Part shown: positions 36,154 to 44,502 of the stretch, piece by piece
Layout: each line of letters begins with the position of its first letter
How positions within the stretch are numbered: the first letter of the stretch is position 1
NCBI RefSeq assembly: GCF_001662305.1
Contig: NZ_BDEP01000017.1
Location: forward strand, 62,001 to 126,000
Direction of reading: 5' to 3'
Length of the DNA stretch: 64,000 nt
Source: Halomonas caseinilytica
GTDB taxonomy: Bacteria; Pseudomonadota; Gammaproteobacteria; Pseudomonadales; Halomonadaceae
Program-made: the position numbers and the translations under genes
The notes under the pieces: model-generated
Told to the model about the DNA's origin: nothing
The model's database searches: none
What the model saw: only the letters and a program-made list of their open reading frames with translations

Positions 36154-36519
36154 TTATAAGGAATCTACGGCATTGTAGTCGGATTGTACACCACCATCTT
36201 CGACAATGGGGCCATCATCGAGGATGCTACCAGGGTCTTCCCGTTCGGCGTTGTAATTAGACTGTACGCCGCCATCGTCGACAAGCGGCTCGTCATCAAG
36301 GGTGCCGCCAGTGTTTTTCCTTTCGGGGTTGTAGCCGGATTGCACGCCGCCGTCTTTGACGAGGGCTTCACCGTCGTTGCCCCTCATCATGGACATATCG
36401 CGGGATTGACCAGAATGCCCGTTGTCTGACATTCCGCCTTCATGGTGGTCTGCGATGGCCATGCTGGAAAGTAGGGCCATTATCCCCATCAATGCTGTTG
36501 CTTTAATGACATGCATCAT
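36154..36519 (-). CDS. Secreted protein with three 26-residue repeats
   Basis: A 121-residue exported protein: signal peptide (residues 1-23, ending AIA), a Gly/His/Met-rich linker (24-50), then three repeats at 51-76, 77-102 and 103-121 (last one truncated). Each repeat carries V-x-DGGVQS-x-YN and, in the first two, ends LDD. The repeats are acidic. At DNA level the unit is 78 bp and the copies are diverged. GAGG precedes the start; two ATGs are adjacent (36519, 36516). Function unknown; its neighbours are a DUF7282 protein and an ECF sigma factor. Confidence 0.75.
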   Translation of the reverse strand: MMHVIKATALMGIMALLSSMAIADHHEGGMSDNGHSGQSRDMSMMRGNDGEALVKDGGVQSGYNPERKNTGGTLDDEPLVDDGGVQSNYNAEREDPGSILDDGPIVEDGGVQSDYNAVDSL

Positions 36520-36596
36520 AGTGAACCTCGCATATATGAGTTGCTCTATCCATGTCGAGGGGGCGCCACGGTGATACTCGACCTAGTCGGGTGGTA

Positions 36597-37016
36597 TTAC
36601 TGTGCTGTGATGGTGGTCATCACGAGGTTCCCATCTACCTTGACCGGGCCATCTTCCGAAGCGCCGAGCGTATACTCGAACACACCGGTCTCCATGCCGC
36701 CTTCCTCGCTGTGAACCATCAGCATCAACTGATCGCCGGAACTAACGTTTTCGGTCAGCAATGCGGTGACGTCCATGTTCTCGCCTTTCTTGAGCGGAGC
36801 ATGGCCAACCACGGGACCTGGTTTCATGTTGTCGTCAGTTCGATGTACTACTAGCCAGCCATTGCTGTTTGCCATGACTTTCTCGGCGTACACCGAGCCA
36901 TCTGCGGCCGACTGGTCATTGGCCCAGACTTGCGGATGCATGTCTGCTTGAGCGAGGGAAGCGCCGACGAGCAGAGCAGTGGATACAAATGCACTTGCCA
37001 TGAACTTGGTCATCAT
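36597..37016 (-). CDS. Secreted DUF7282-type protein
   Basis: About 139 residues with a signal peptide (ending LAQA) and one beta-rich domain. The segment DQSAADGSVYAEKV...NGWLVVHRTDD matches the DUF7282 pattern found in exported proteins of haloarchaea and bacteria. Three ATGs occur in a row (37019, 37016, 37013); the middle one has the best spacing from AAGGAG. It lies 111 bp downstream of the anti-sigma gene on the same strand, so it may belong to that sigma factor's target set. Confidence 0.8.
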   Translation of the reverse strand: MMTKFMASAFVSTALLVGASLAQADMHPQVWANDQSAADGSVYAEKVMANSNGWLVVHRTDDNMKPGPVVGHAPLKKGENMDVTALLTENVSSGDQLMLMVHSEEGGMETGVFEYTLGASEDGPVKVDGNLVMTTITAQ

Positions 37017-37127
37017 CATTCTCTCCTTGTATTCCGAAGCACGCCCTACCAGTCAAAGGGTTTATGGAGGGCGTGTTCGTAGTTACGAGTGGAGAGCACG
37101 CAAGGTTTCACGTCAGCGTGAAAAAAG

Positions 37128-37874
37128 TTATAGGTGCTGTGACTTCCCTCTCTGGTCGGTGGGATAGAGATAGCCGTGGATAGCAGGGCCCGTCGGTTGG
37201 CCGGTAGGAGAACCACCCGGAGGTTCAATGCTGATGCCGAAGGTGGCCTGTTTAAGCAGGTCGGGATCGTAGTCGCGTAAGGCATCGGCATCCAGGCTGA
37301 GGTCGTCGTTCAGTACGCCCACAGAGCGAGGGTTAGGCCCAAGCTCGGCTGACTTGATCCACAATTGATAGGATCGATCCGGCAGTGGTTCCGCCGTTAC
37401 GGGTTGCACGTTCAGCCGGCGGTTGTCGAGGTCAACGGCGAGCATGAAGGCTGGCTGTTGGTCGTTCTGTGTGAAGACGGCTACGAAAGGAGTTTGGTTT
37501 GGCGTCGAGTCGAACAGTACGACCAGAACGATGGCCATTGCCAGTGCTGCAGCGGAAGCGAACGCAGCACTCCAGCGCCAGAAGGCAAGGCGACGACGCA
37601 TTGCTAGCAATTGCGTCGTGCTGCTTTCACGGCCGCTTGCTTCGGTCTCGAGCACCGCGATGCGGCGTTCGATCCGCTCCAGTAGATCTGGCCCAGGGGC
37701 TACATCTTGGATTTCGTTGCGAAGTGGGGCAAGGCGTATCTCCCAGGCCCGAATTTGTGCGTCTAGGTTAGAATCATGCTTCCGACGCTGGGCCACTTCA
37801 GCACGTTCGTCGATCTCGAGGGTGCCCAGCACATATTCGGCGGCCAACATGTCGATGTCGTCGTGTCCAGTCAT
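37128..37874 (-). CDS. RskA-type anti-sigma factor
   Basis: A 248-residue membrane protein. Residues 1-60 are the cytosolic sigma-binding region (MLAAEYVLGTLE start, then EIRLAPLR), residues 102-121 are one membrane helix, and the C-terminal part is the periplasmic RskA domain (QPAFMLAVDLDNRRL, YQLWIKS, GISIEPPGGS). It holds its sigma factor inactive at the membrane until released. The start ATG overlaps the sigma stop codon by four bases (37871-37874), so the two are translationally coupled. Confidence 0.9.
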   Translation of the reverse strand: MTGHDDIDMLAAEYVLGTLEIDERAEVAQRRKHDSNLDAQIRAWEIRLAPLRNEIQDVAPGPDLLERIERRIAVLETEASGRESSTTQLLAMRRRLAFWRWSAAFASAAALAMAIVLVVLFDSTPNQTPFVAVFTQNDQQPAFMLAVDLDNRRLNVQPVTAEPLPDRSYQLWIKSAELGPNPRSVGVLNDDLSLDADALRDYDPDLLKQATFGISIEPPGGSPTGQPTGPAIHGYLYPTDQRGKSQHL

Positions 37875-38473
37875 GACGCGAGGCACCCCTTGAGTTGCTT
37901 TAAGGCTCGGTGGAGCCAAGTCTTGACGGTATTCACCGGTTGTTCGAAATACGCAGCTAGATCGGCGCGCGACCATCCATCCAAGTACGCCAGGCGCACC
38001 ATGTTTTGGTGTCTGGCTTCGAGCTCCTCCAAACAGGCATGCAGATGTCGGACATCCTGTTCGTGTTCAATGCATTCTTGGGCACTGATCTCATCGGCGG
38101 AGGTCTGTGACAATGCGTCCTCAGATTCATGAGGAGTTCTAGGCTGGCGGCGCAATTCGTCGATGGCAGCATGGCGAGCGATGGTCACCATCCAGGTAAT
38201 AGGGGAAGCCCGACTGGTTTCGAATTGTGACGCCTTCTGCCAGATCGTGACGTAGACCTCTTGGATGACATCATCCGCTCGACTCCGATCTTTCAAGATA
38301 CGCAACACCGTGCCATAGAGTTTCGCCGAGGTGGCCTCATAGAGCTGAGCGAAGGCGCGACGATCACTTTGGGTAATGAGCTGGAGTAGATCACGGAGGT
38401 GGTTATTGGATGATGGCGTCGCGGATGAGGTGTCGCCGCAATGCGCTGAAGAGGGCCATGAGTTATCGGACAT
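37871..38473 (-). CDS. SigK-type ECF RNA polymerase sigma factor
   Basis: A 200-residue ECF sigma factor. Region 2 (about residues 35-110) has AFAQLYEATSAKLYG and the DDVIQEVYVTIWQKA core; region 4 (about 140-195) has the recognition helix segment GWSRADLAAYFEQPVNTVKTWLHR with linker. The start at 38473 has AAGGA ahead; the preceding TTG-led codons are less likely. It is coupled to the RskA-type anti-sigma gene. Targets are unknown but may include the two secreted proteins downstream. Confidence 0.9.
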   Translation of the reverse strand: MSDNSWPSSAHCGDTSSATPSSNNHLRDLLQLITQSDRRAFAQLYEATSAKLYGTVLRILKDRSRADDVIQEVYVTIWQKASQFETSRASPITWMVTIARHAAIDELRRQPRTPHESEDALSQTSADEISAQECIEHEQDVRHLHACLEELEARHQNMVRLAYLDGWSRADLAAYFEQPVNTVKTWLHRALKQLKGCLAS

Positions 38474-38585
38474 ACCACTTTCCTTGTTGATGTCATCGAG
38501 CAAGCACCATGTAAGGACAGACTAGCGTGCTGCCGCTGTACAGGCCAATGCGGGGCCATGTGAGAGAGTGGCGGGTAGGGGCTGA

Positions 38586-38634
38586 TCGGACAGGGATTCG
38601 AGCCGGGTGTGGCTCTACCATTGAGCTACCCCGG
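38586..38634 (-). other. tRNA-like remnant, copy 2
   Basis: Read on the minus strand this shows a canonical D-arm (GTAGCTCAATGGTAGAGC, 38612-38629) followed after CACACC by a T-arm-like GGCTCGAATCC (38594-38604). The anticodon arm and matching acceptor ends are missing, so it is not a functional tRNA. The neighbouring pseudogene ends inside it. It matches the remnant at 34840-34882 closely. Confidence 0.5.
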
Positions 38635-39054
38635 GGCTGCCGATGAGGAGAAGATGGGGGCAACGAGGCTTTGACCGATCGAGGAGCTTTTCCCAGTGGG
38701 CATTGATCATTTCCTTCTCCTCATCGGTCTGTGCTCTCAGCACAGGAACACCGCCGGTGTCTGGAACGTATTCTCCCAGCTTTTCAAGTGCACGTATCCG
38801 CTTTATCTCATGTAGGTAGTGCTGGAATTGTTGCCATTCCTTGGTGCTGACAACTGCCTGGTACCTAACGATAGGCTCGTCATTGGAGAACTTCCTCGTG
38901 TCCAGAAACGTACTCCGGGTGTCTTCCCGATTCAGGAACTGCCACACCTCAAGCCTGGCTGCGTTTCTCTCCCTGCGCTTGTCGCGCCCAATGGCAAGCT
39001 AGTTGCCCAAGAGCGCACCGAATGCGGTCCCGAGCAAGCCGAACAGCCACTCAC
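38615..39054 (-). pseudogene. Membrane-anchored hypothetical protein, interrupted by an amber codon
   Basis: The downstream part (38947-38615) is an open frame of 110 codons: WQFLNREDTRST, later YLHEIKRIRALEKLGEYVP. The same frame continues upstream past a TAG (38999-39001): before it reads SEWLFGLLGTAFGALLGN and after it LAIGRDKRRE. A membrane helix followed by a basic stretch across the stop suggests a TGG-to-TAG change in a once intact gene. No clear start codon was found at the 5' end, so it may carry further damage. The 3' end runs into the tRNA-like remnant. Confidence 0.6.
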
Positions 39055-39255
39055 TTAAACCAGGTCCAGGTAATGGGTTTTTCTCTCCTCTTCATCAGGA
39101 GCCAAGGCGATAGCATCTATAGACGTTTCAGCGTCCACTCTTCATGGGGCAAACCGAACGCCATTCCATGTCATTTGGTTCTGGCTCGGGTACGTCGAGA
39201 GAGGGGAAGGAGGACACTCGTTTTGGCGTAATTTTGATAATGTCTGAGCACAACG

Positions 39256-39294
39256 AAAAAACCGCCACCCGGGATGACCCGTAAGTGGCGGTTT
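39256..39294 (-). terminator. Intrinsic terminator of the tRNA-Pro gene
   Basis: On the minus strand AAACCGCCAC and GTGGCGGTTT (39285-39294 and 39259-39268) form a 10-bp stem followed by a run of T, 14 bp beyond the tRNA 3' end. A typical tRNA terminator. Confidence 0.9.
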
Positions 39295-39307
39295 CTCTTG
39301 ATATGTC

Positions 39308-39384
39308 TGGTCGGAGCGACTGGATTCGAACCAGCGACCTTTGCAACCCCATTGCAACGCGCTACCAAGCTGCGCCACGCTCCG
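39308..39384 (-). tRNA. tRNA-Pro (anticodon GGG)
   Basis: A complete 77-nt tRNA with encoded CCA. The acceptor stem is CGGAGCG/CGCTCCG, the D-arm GCGCAGCTTGGTAGCGC, the anticodon stem TTGCA/TGCAA with loop ATGGGGT (anticodon GGG at 39348-39350), and the T-arm CTGGTTCGAATCCAG. It reads CCC/CCU proline codons. It is intact and shows no insertion in its 3' end. Confidence 0.97.
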
Positions 39385-39585
39385 ATACTTTTCCCGGTGC
39401 ACCTTTCCTGCCTGGGTGCCTCCCCGAGAACGAGGCGTATACTAGCGCGTTCGTGAGCAAATGAAAAGCCCCTTTTGCGCTTTTGTTTCAATTGCTTGGC
39501 CAATGACGCCGGGATGGTGTCCGGTTGCCGGGCTTTGCCACAATACTGCGTATCACAAGGGTGCTGAACTAGGCGGGGGGACGAA

Positions 39586-39960
39586 ATGCCATTGATAATG
39601 GGGATGAGCATGTTGCTGGCGTGCCAGATGCTGGGCGAGCTGGTGACACGAGGGCTGGCACTGTCGGTGCCCGGACCGGTGATCGGCATGGTGATCTTGC
39701 TGGCAGCCTTGGTGGTGAGGGGCAAGGTGCCGTCGAGTCTCCGGGTAACTGGCGAGGGCTTGCTGCGTTATCTGACGCTGCTGTTCGTGCCGGCAGGGGT
39801 CGGTTTGATGGTCCATGGCGCCTTGATCGGTGCCGATCTGTTGCCGATCGCGGTGACGCTGGTGGGCTCCACGGCCATGACCCTGGCGGTGACGGCCTGG
39901 GTGCTGTCGCGCCTTCAGGGCCGGGGCGGGCGTCGGGGAAGCGGGGAGAATGAGACATGA
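39586..39960 (+). CDS. lrgA: CidA/LrgA family membrane protein
   Basis: A 124-residue membrane protein with four hydrophobic segments, the holin-like LrgA family (LSVPGPVIGMVILLAAL and LLFVPAGVGLM motifs). LrgA with LrgB is linked to control of murein hydrolase activity, cell lysis and, in some bacteria, pyruvate or glycolate movement. The stop overlaps the lrgB start by four bases. Confidence 0.93.
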   Translation: MPLIMGMSMLLACQMLGELVTRGLALSVPGPVIGMVILLAALVVRGKVPSSLRVTGEGLLRYLTLLFVPAGVGLMVHGALIGADLLPIAVTLVGSTAMTLAVTAWVLSRLQGRGGRRGSGENET

Positions 39961-40688
39961 GCGTGGCGGCGCTCGATCAGTTGTGGGTCTATCTTTCCGG
40001 TAACCCGCTGCTGTCGTTGTTGGCGACATTGCTAGCCTTCATGGTGGCGGTGCGCCTCAATCGCGCACTGGGCGGCACGCCCTTGCTGCATCCGGTTACC
40101 TTGTCCATCGCCATCCTGATCGGCTTCCTGCTGCTGGTCGACATGGACTACGCCACCTATTTCGAAGGAGCCCAGTTCATTCACTTCCTGCTGGGGCCGG
40201 CCACGGTGGCCCTGGCGATCCCCCTCTATGATCATCGCGAGCGCGTCCGGCGCCTGCTGGGATCGCTACTGCTGGCTTGTGTCGCGGGCATCCTGACCGC
40301 GGTGGTCAGCACCATCGGTCTGGCGATGCTGTTCGGCGTTCGCCAGGAAACCCTGTTGTCGCTGGCGCCACGTTCGGTCACGTCTCCCATTGCCATGGGC
40401 ATTGCCGAACAGATCGGAGGGATTCCTTCGCTGGCGGCGGGGCTGGTGCTGCTGACAGGGTCGATCGGTTGTGCCCTCGGACCGGGCGTCTTTCGTCTGT
40501 TGAAGATCACTGATCCGGCCGTGCAGGGATTTACCATGGGATTGTCGGCCCATGGTTTCGGCACGGCCCATTCTTTCGCCCGTCTGGGGGCGGTGGCAGG
40601 TGCCTTCTCGGGGCTTTCGATGGGTCTGACCGGCCTGTTGACCGCCTTTCTCTTGCCGCTGATCACACGTCTTCTCGGTCTGAGCTGA
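39957..40688 (+). CDS. lrgB: LrgB family membrane protein
   Basis: A 243-residue membrane protein with about seven to eight hydrophobic segments. Family motifs FLLGPATVALAIPLY and PRSVTSPIAMGIAEQIGG are intact. Translationally coupled to lrgA (ATGA overlap). No LytTR or LysR regulator is next to the pair here. Confidence 0.94.
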   Translation: MSVAALDQLWVYLSGNPLLSLLATLLAFMVAVRLNRALGGTPLLHPVTLSIAILIGFLLLVDMDYATYFEGAQFIHFLLGPATVALAIPLYDHRERVRRLLGSLLLACVAGILTAVVSTIGLAMLFGVRQETLLSLAPRSVTSPIAMGIAEQIGGIPSLAAGLVLLTGSIGCALGPGVFRLLKITDPAVQGFTMGLSAHGFGTAHSFARLGAVAGAFSGLSMGLTGLLTAFLLPLITRLLGLS

Positions 40689-40790
40689 CGTTGTCGTCCT
40701 GCCATCATCTGGGCCAACAGGGCCTGTGTTCGCCGACGTTGCCGACACCTCCTAGTCTCATGGAGACGGGGGCGTCGAAGGAGAGAGGTA

Positions 40791-40964
40791 ATGTGGCGAG
40801 TGATCAAGTCGGTTCTGGCGGCTTTTTTCGGCGTACAGAAGGAGAGCCGTCGTCACGAGGACTTCTCTCGGGGGCGGGCTTCGCACTTCATCATCGCCGG
40901 TATCCTGATGGGAGGCGTGCTGGTGCTGCTGATCGCCCTGGTCGCATCGCTGGCCGCCCGATGA
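40791..40964 (+). CDS. DUF2970 family small membrane protein
   Basis: A 57-residue protein, short enough to be missed by length-limited gene finding. It starts MWRVIKSVLAAFFGVQKE, then a charged linker and one C-terminal membrane helix (about residues 33-54). This is the DUF2970 arrangement, commonly found just ahead of cytochrome oxidase genes in gammaproteobacteria. GAGAGG lies before the ATG. It precedes ctaC by 132 bp. Confidence 0.88.
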   Translation: MWRVIKSVLAAFFGVQKESRRHEDFSRGRASHFIIAGILMGGVLVLLIALVASLAAR

Positions 40965-41096
40965 GGCGCGACTGCCCTGTGATCGTTGAGAACCGCGTTT
41001 ATGAGATCGGGTCAGAGCGGTCCGTGACGAATGCCGAGGCTCTTCTATACTCGATCAAGTAGCGGCTAATACAACAACAATGTTCAGGAGGAGGCG

Positions 41097-42218
41097 ATGC
41101 GCATGCGGCTCGTGTGGACAGCGGGATTGGTCGCCTGCTCGGGGCTGTCGGGGAGTGTGCTGGCCAACGGCTGGAACATGCCGGTCGGGGTCACTGACGT
41201 CAGCCGCGAGATTCATTCCCTGCACATGACCATCTTCTGGATCTGTGTCGTCATCGGCGTCGTCGTCTTCGGCGCGATGTTCTACTCGCTGTTTCGCTAT
41301 CGCCGTTCGCGTGGCGCCAAGGCCGCCAACTTTCACGAACATACGACCGTGGAAGTCATCTGGACCCTGATTCCGATCCTGATCCTGGTGGCCATGGCGA
41401 TTCCTGCCACTGCCACGCTCAAGACGATGTACGACACTTCCGAAGCCGATCTGGACGTGATGGTCACCGGTCAGCAGTGGCGCTGGCGTTATGACTATCT
41501 CGGCGAGGATGTCGCCTTTACCTCCAACCTGGCAACGGCCCGCTCCCAGGTCAGCGGAGAGAGCGCCAAGCAGGAAAACTATCTGCTCGAGGTCGACGAG
41601 CCGCTCGTGCTGCCGGTGGATCGCAAGGTACGCCTGCTGATGACATCGGATGATGTCATCCACTCCTGGTGGGTGCCGGACCTGGCCGTCAAGCAGGATG
41701 CCGTGCCGGGGTTCGTCAACGAGAACTGGGTGCGCATCAACGAGCCGGGGATCTATCGCGGCCAATGTGCCGAGTTGTGCGGTCGTGATCACGCCTTCAT
41801 GCCGGTGGTCGTCAAGGCGGTGGAGCCCGAGCGCTTCGATGCCTGGCTGGCCGAGCGCAAGGAAGCCGCCGCCCAGGAAGCGATGGGGGTGGACCGCGAG
41901 TGGGAACTGGATGAATTGATGGAGCGGGGCGAGCAGGTCTACGGCACGATCTGCGCTTCCTGTCACCAGCCCGATGGCTCCGGTAGCCCGCCGGCCTTCC
42001 CTGCGCTAGCCGGCAATCAAGCGATACTCGACGACCCGGACTATCACATCGACACCGTAGTCAATGGCGTCTCCGGCTCGGCGATGCCGGCCTTCCGCAG
42101 CACGCTGAATCCAGTGGAACTGGCCGCGGTGATCACCTATGAGCGCAATGCCTGGGGCAACGAGACCGGCGAGGCCATACAGCCGGCGGAGATTGCCGAA
42201 CTGCTCGACGAGCAGTAG
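41097..42218 (+). CDS. ctaC: Cytochrome c oxidase subunit II with fused cytochrome c (caa3 type)
   Basis: A 373-residue subunit. After a signal peptide (to about residue 23) come two membrane helices, then the cupredoxin domain with CuA ligands H189, C224, C228, H232 and M235. A C-terminal cytochrome c domain has CASCH (C286, C289, H290) and the Met ligand M330. The fusion marks a caa3-type terminal oxidase that can take electrons directly. AGGAGGAG precedes the start. First structural gene of the cox operon. Confidence 0.97.
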   Translation: MRMRLVWTAGLVACSGLSGSVLANGWNMPVGVTDVSREIHSLHMTIFWICVVIGVVVFGAMFYSLFRYRRSRGAKAANFHEHTTVEVIWTLIPILILVAMAIPATATLKTMYDTSEADLDVMVTGQQWRWRYDYLGEDVAFTSNLATARSQVSGESAKQENYLLEVDEPLVLPVDRKVRLLMTSDDVIHSWWVPDLAVKQDAVPGFVNENWVRINEPGIYRGQCAELCGRDHAFMPVVVKAVEPERFDAWLAERKEAAAQEAMGVDREWELDELMERGEQVYGTICASCHQPDGSGSPPAFPALAGNQAILDDPDYHIDTVVNGVSGSAMPAFRSTLNPVELAAVITYERNAWGNETGEAIQPAEIAELLDEQ

Positions 42219-42257
42219 GGCGCGCTTTTCGACGACGGATACCGAGGGGGATAGATC

Positions 42258-43892
42258 ATGGCTTCGCACCTGCCTCCCAGACCCACGCCCCAGCAGCATC
42301 AGGCCGATGCCGGCGGCATGGCGGCGGATGACCATCATCATGGGCCGCGGGGCCTGATGCGCTGGCTGCTGACCACCAACCACAAGGAGATCGGCACGCT
42401 CTATCTGATCTTCTCGCTGACGATGTTCTTCATCGGCGGCATCTTCGCGATGGTGGTTCGAGCGGAATTGTTTCAGCCTGGCCTGCAACTGGTGCAGCCG
42501 GAATTCTTCAACCAGATGACCACCATGCATGGCCTGATCATGGTGTTCGGCGCGGTCATGCCGGCGTTCGTCGGTCTGGCGAACTGGATGGTGCCGCTGC
42601 AGATCGGTGCCCCCGACATGGCATTGCCACGCCTCAACAATTTCAGTTTCTGGCTGTTGCCGGTGGCGTTTGCGTTGTTGCTCTCCACGCTGGTGATGCC
42701 GGGCGGGGCCCCCAATTTCGGCTGGACCTTCTATGCGCCGCTGTCGACGACCTATGCGCCACCGTCCACGACCTTCTTCATCTTCTCGTTGCACCTGGCG
42801 GGCATCAGTTCGATCCTCGGTGCGATCAATATCATCGCTACCATTCTCAACCTGCGGACACCGAGCATGCGCATGATGGACATGCCGCTGTTCGTCTGGA
42901 CCTGGCTGATCACCGCCTTTCTGCTGATTGCCGTGATGCCGGTGCTGGCCGGGGTGATCACCATGATGCTGCTGGACATCAATTTCGGCACCAGCTTCTT
43001 CAATGCTGCCGGCGGGGGTGACCCCGTCCTCTTCCAGCATCTGTTCTGGTTCTTCGGGCATCCAGAGGTCTACATCATGATCCTGCCGGCCTTTGGCATC
43101 GTCTCGGTGATCATCCCGACCTTTGCCCGCAAGCGCTTGTTCGGCTACGCCTCGATGGTCTATGCCACGGCTTCCATCGCGATCCTTTCTTTCCTGGTCT
43201 GGGCCCACCACATGTTCGTCGTGGGCCTGCCCCTGGTGGCGGAGCTGTTCTTCATGTACAGCACCATGCTGATTGCGGTACCCACCGGGGTGAAGGTGTT
43301 CAACTGGATCACCACGTTGTTTCGTGGCTCGCTCACCTTCGAGCCGCCGATGCTGTTTGCCCTGGCCTTCGTCGTGCTGTTCACCATCGGAGGGTTCTCG
43401 GGACTGATGCTGGCCATCTCGCCGGCGGATTTCCAGTATCACGACACCTATTTCGTGGTCGCCCACTTCCATTACGTGCTGGTGCCCGGGGCGGTGTTCG
43501 CCATCATGGCCGCCGTCTACTACTGGCTGCCCAAGTGGACCGGCCACTATCCGCATACACGTCTGTCGCAATGGCACTTCTGGCTGTCGGTGATCGGCGT
43601 CAACCTGACCTTCTTTCCGATGCATTTCGCCGGTCTCGCCGGCATGCCAAGGCGAATTCCGGACTATGCGCTGCAGTTTGCCGACTTCAACATGATCACC
43701 AGCATCGGGGCTTTCATGTTCGGGGCCTCGCAACTGCTCTTCGTAGCAGTGGTGGTGCTCTGCGTGCGCAGGGGCGAGAAGGCGCCGGCCAAGGCATGGG
43801 ACGGGGCCGAGGATCTCGAATGGACGGTTCCCAGCCCGGCTCCCTTGCATACCTTCGAAACACCGCCGCACTTCGAGCCGCATCGGCATTGA
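42258..43892 (+). CDS. ctaD: Cytochrome c oxidase subunit I
   Basis: A 544-residue catalytic subunit with twelve membrane helices. The haem a ligand is in [11 protein letters not shown], the CuB ligand and cross-linked Tyr in [13 protein letters not shown], the CuB histidine pair in WAHHMFVVG, and the paired haem ligands in [12 protein letters not shown]. Residues for the K and D channels lie in the expected parts. Forms the proton-pumping core with ctaC and ctaE. Confidence 0.98.
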   Translation: MASHLPPRPTPQQHQADAGGMAADDHHHGPRGLMRWLLTTNHKEIGTLYLIFSLTMFFIGGIFAMVVRAELFQPGLQLVQPEFFNQMTTMHGLIMVFGAVMPAFVGLANWMVPLQIGAPDMALPRLNNFSFWLLPVAFALLLSTLVMPGGAPNFGWTFYAPLSTTYAPPSTTFFIFSLHLAGISSILGAINIIATILNLRTPSMRMMDMPLFVWTWLITAFLLIAVMPVLAGVITMMLLDINFGTSFFNAAGGGDPVLFQHLFWFFGHPEVYIMILPAFGIVSVIIPTFARKRLFGYASMVYATASIAILSFLVWAHHMFVVGLPLVAELFFMYSTMLIAVPTGVKVFNWITTLFRGSLTFEPPMLFALAFVVLFTIGGFSGLMLAISPADFQYHDTYFVVAHFHYVLVPGAVFAIMAAVYYWLPKWTGHYPHTRLSQWHFWLSVIGVNLTFFPMHFAGLAGMPRRIPDYALQFADFNMITSIGAFMFGASQLLFVAVVVLCVRRGEKAPAKAWDGAEDLEWTVPSPAPLHTFETPPHFEPHRH

Positions 43893-43914
43893 TGGCAGAC
43901 GTCGGGAGGCTTGC

Positions 43915-44502
43915 ATGGTGGGACAACGCTCCGATGACACACGCCGAGAGATCAGGCGTACCGTGGCCAAGACCCTGGTGGCGCTGGTCGGGATGTGTGT
44001 CTTCGCCTTCGCGCTGGTGCCCTTGTACGACGTGTTCTGCCAGGTCACCGGGCTCAATGGCAAGACATCGAATCAGGCCCAGGCACTGGCCCACGAGGCC
44101 GTCGACCAGGATCGGGTGGTCACGATGCAGTTCATCACCCGAGGCAGTCCGGGGCTGCCGTGGTCGCTGGAAGCGCATACTCGTCAGGTTCGCGTTCATC
44201 CGGGGCAGAGCGCTGAGGTGCACTTCTCGTTCGAGAACCTGGGCGACCAGGCCAGCGTGGCGCGTGCGGTTCCCAGCGTGACGCCTTCGCAGGCCTCGCT
44301 GCACCTTCGCAAGCTGGCGTGCTTCTGCTTTCAGAATCAACGCCTGGCGCCGGGCGAGCGTTTCGAGGCGCCCCTGGTCTTTCAGTTGACGCGGGACCTG
44401 CCGGCCGACATCAAGACGGTCACGCTGGTCTATACCCTGTACCGGCAGGACGCGGCACCGTCCCGGGGGAAGGGGACGTCGACGCGAGGAGGTGACGCAT
44501 GA
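43915..44502 (+). CDS. ctaG: Cytochrome c oxidase assembly protein CtaG (COX11)
   Basis: A 195-residue protein with one N-terminal membrane helix (about 17-38) and a periplasmic beta domain. The copper-binding CFCF motif is at C136 and C138, with a further Cys at 42 (VFCQVTG) typical of COX11. It delivers copper to the CuB site of subunit I. The end overlaps ctaE by four bases. Confidence 0.96.
   Translation: MVGQRSDDTRREIRRTVAKTLVALVGMCVFAFALVPLYDVFCQVTGLNGKTSNQAQALAHEAVDQDRVVTMQFITRGSPGLPWSLEAHTRQVRVHPGQSAEVHFSFENLGDQASVARAVPSVTPSQASLHLRKLACFCFQNQRLAPGERFEAPLVFQLTRDLPADIKTVTLVYTLYRQDAAPSRGKGTSTRGGDA

Noticed and set aside
33345..39054. Prophage or integrative element with its own integrase
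   Set aside because: No integrase, transposase or phage structural gene could be recognised; only the composition shift, tRNA-like remnants and a pseudogene support past insertion.
39308..39384. tRNA-Pro as an occupied attachment site
   Set aside because: The tRNA is complete with CCA and no repeat of its 3' end was noticed nearby, so it does not look like the insertion target of the block.
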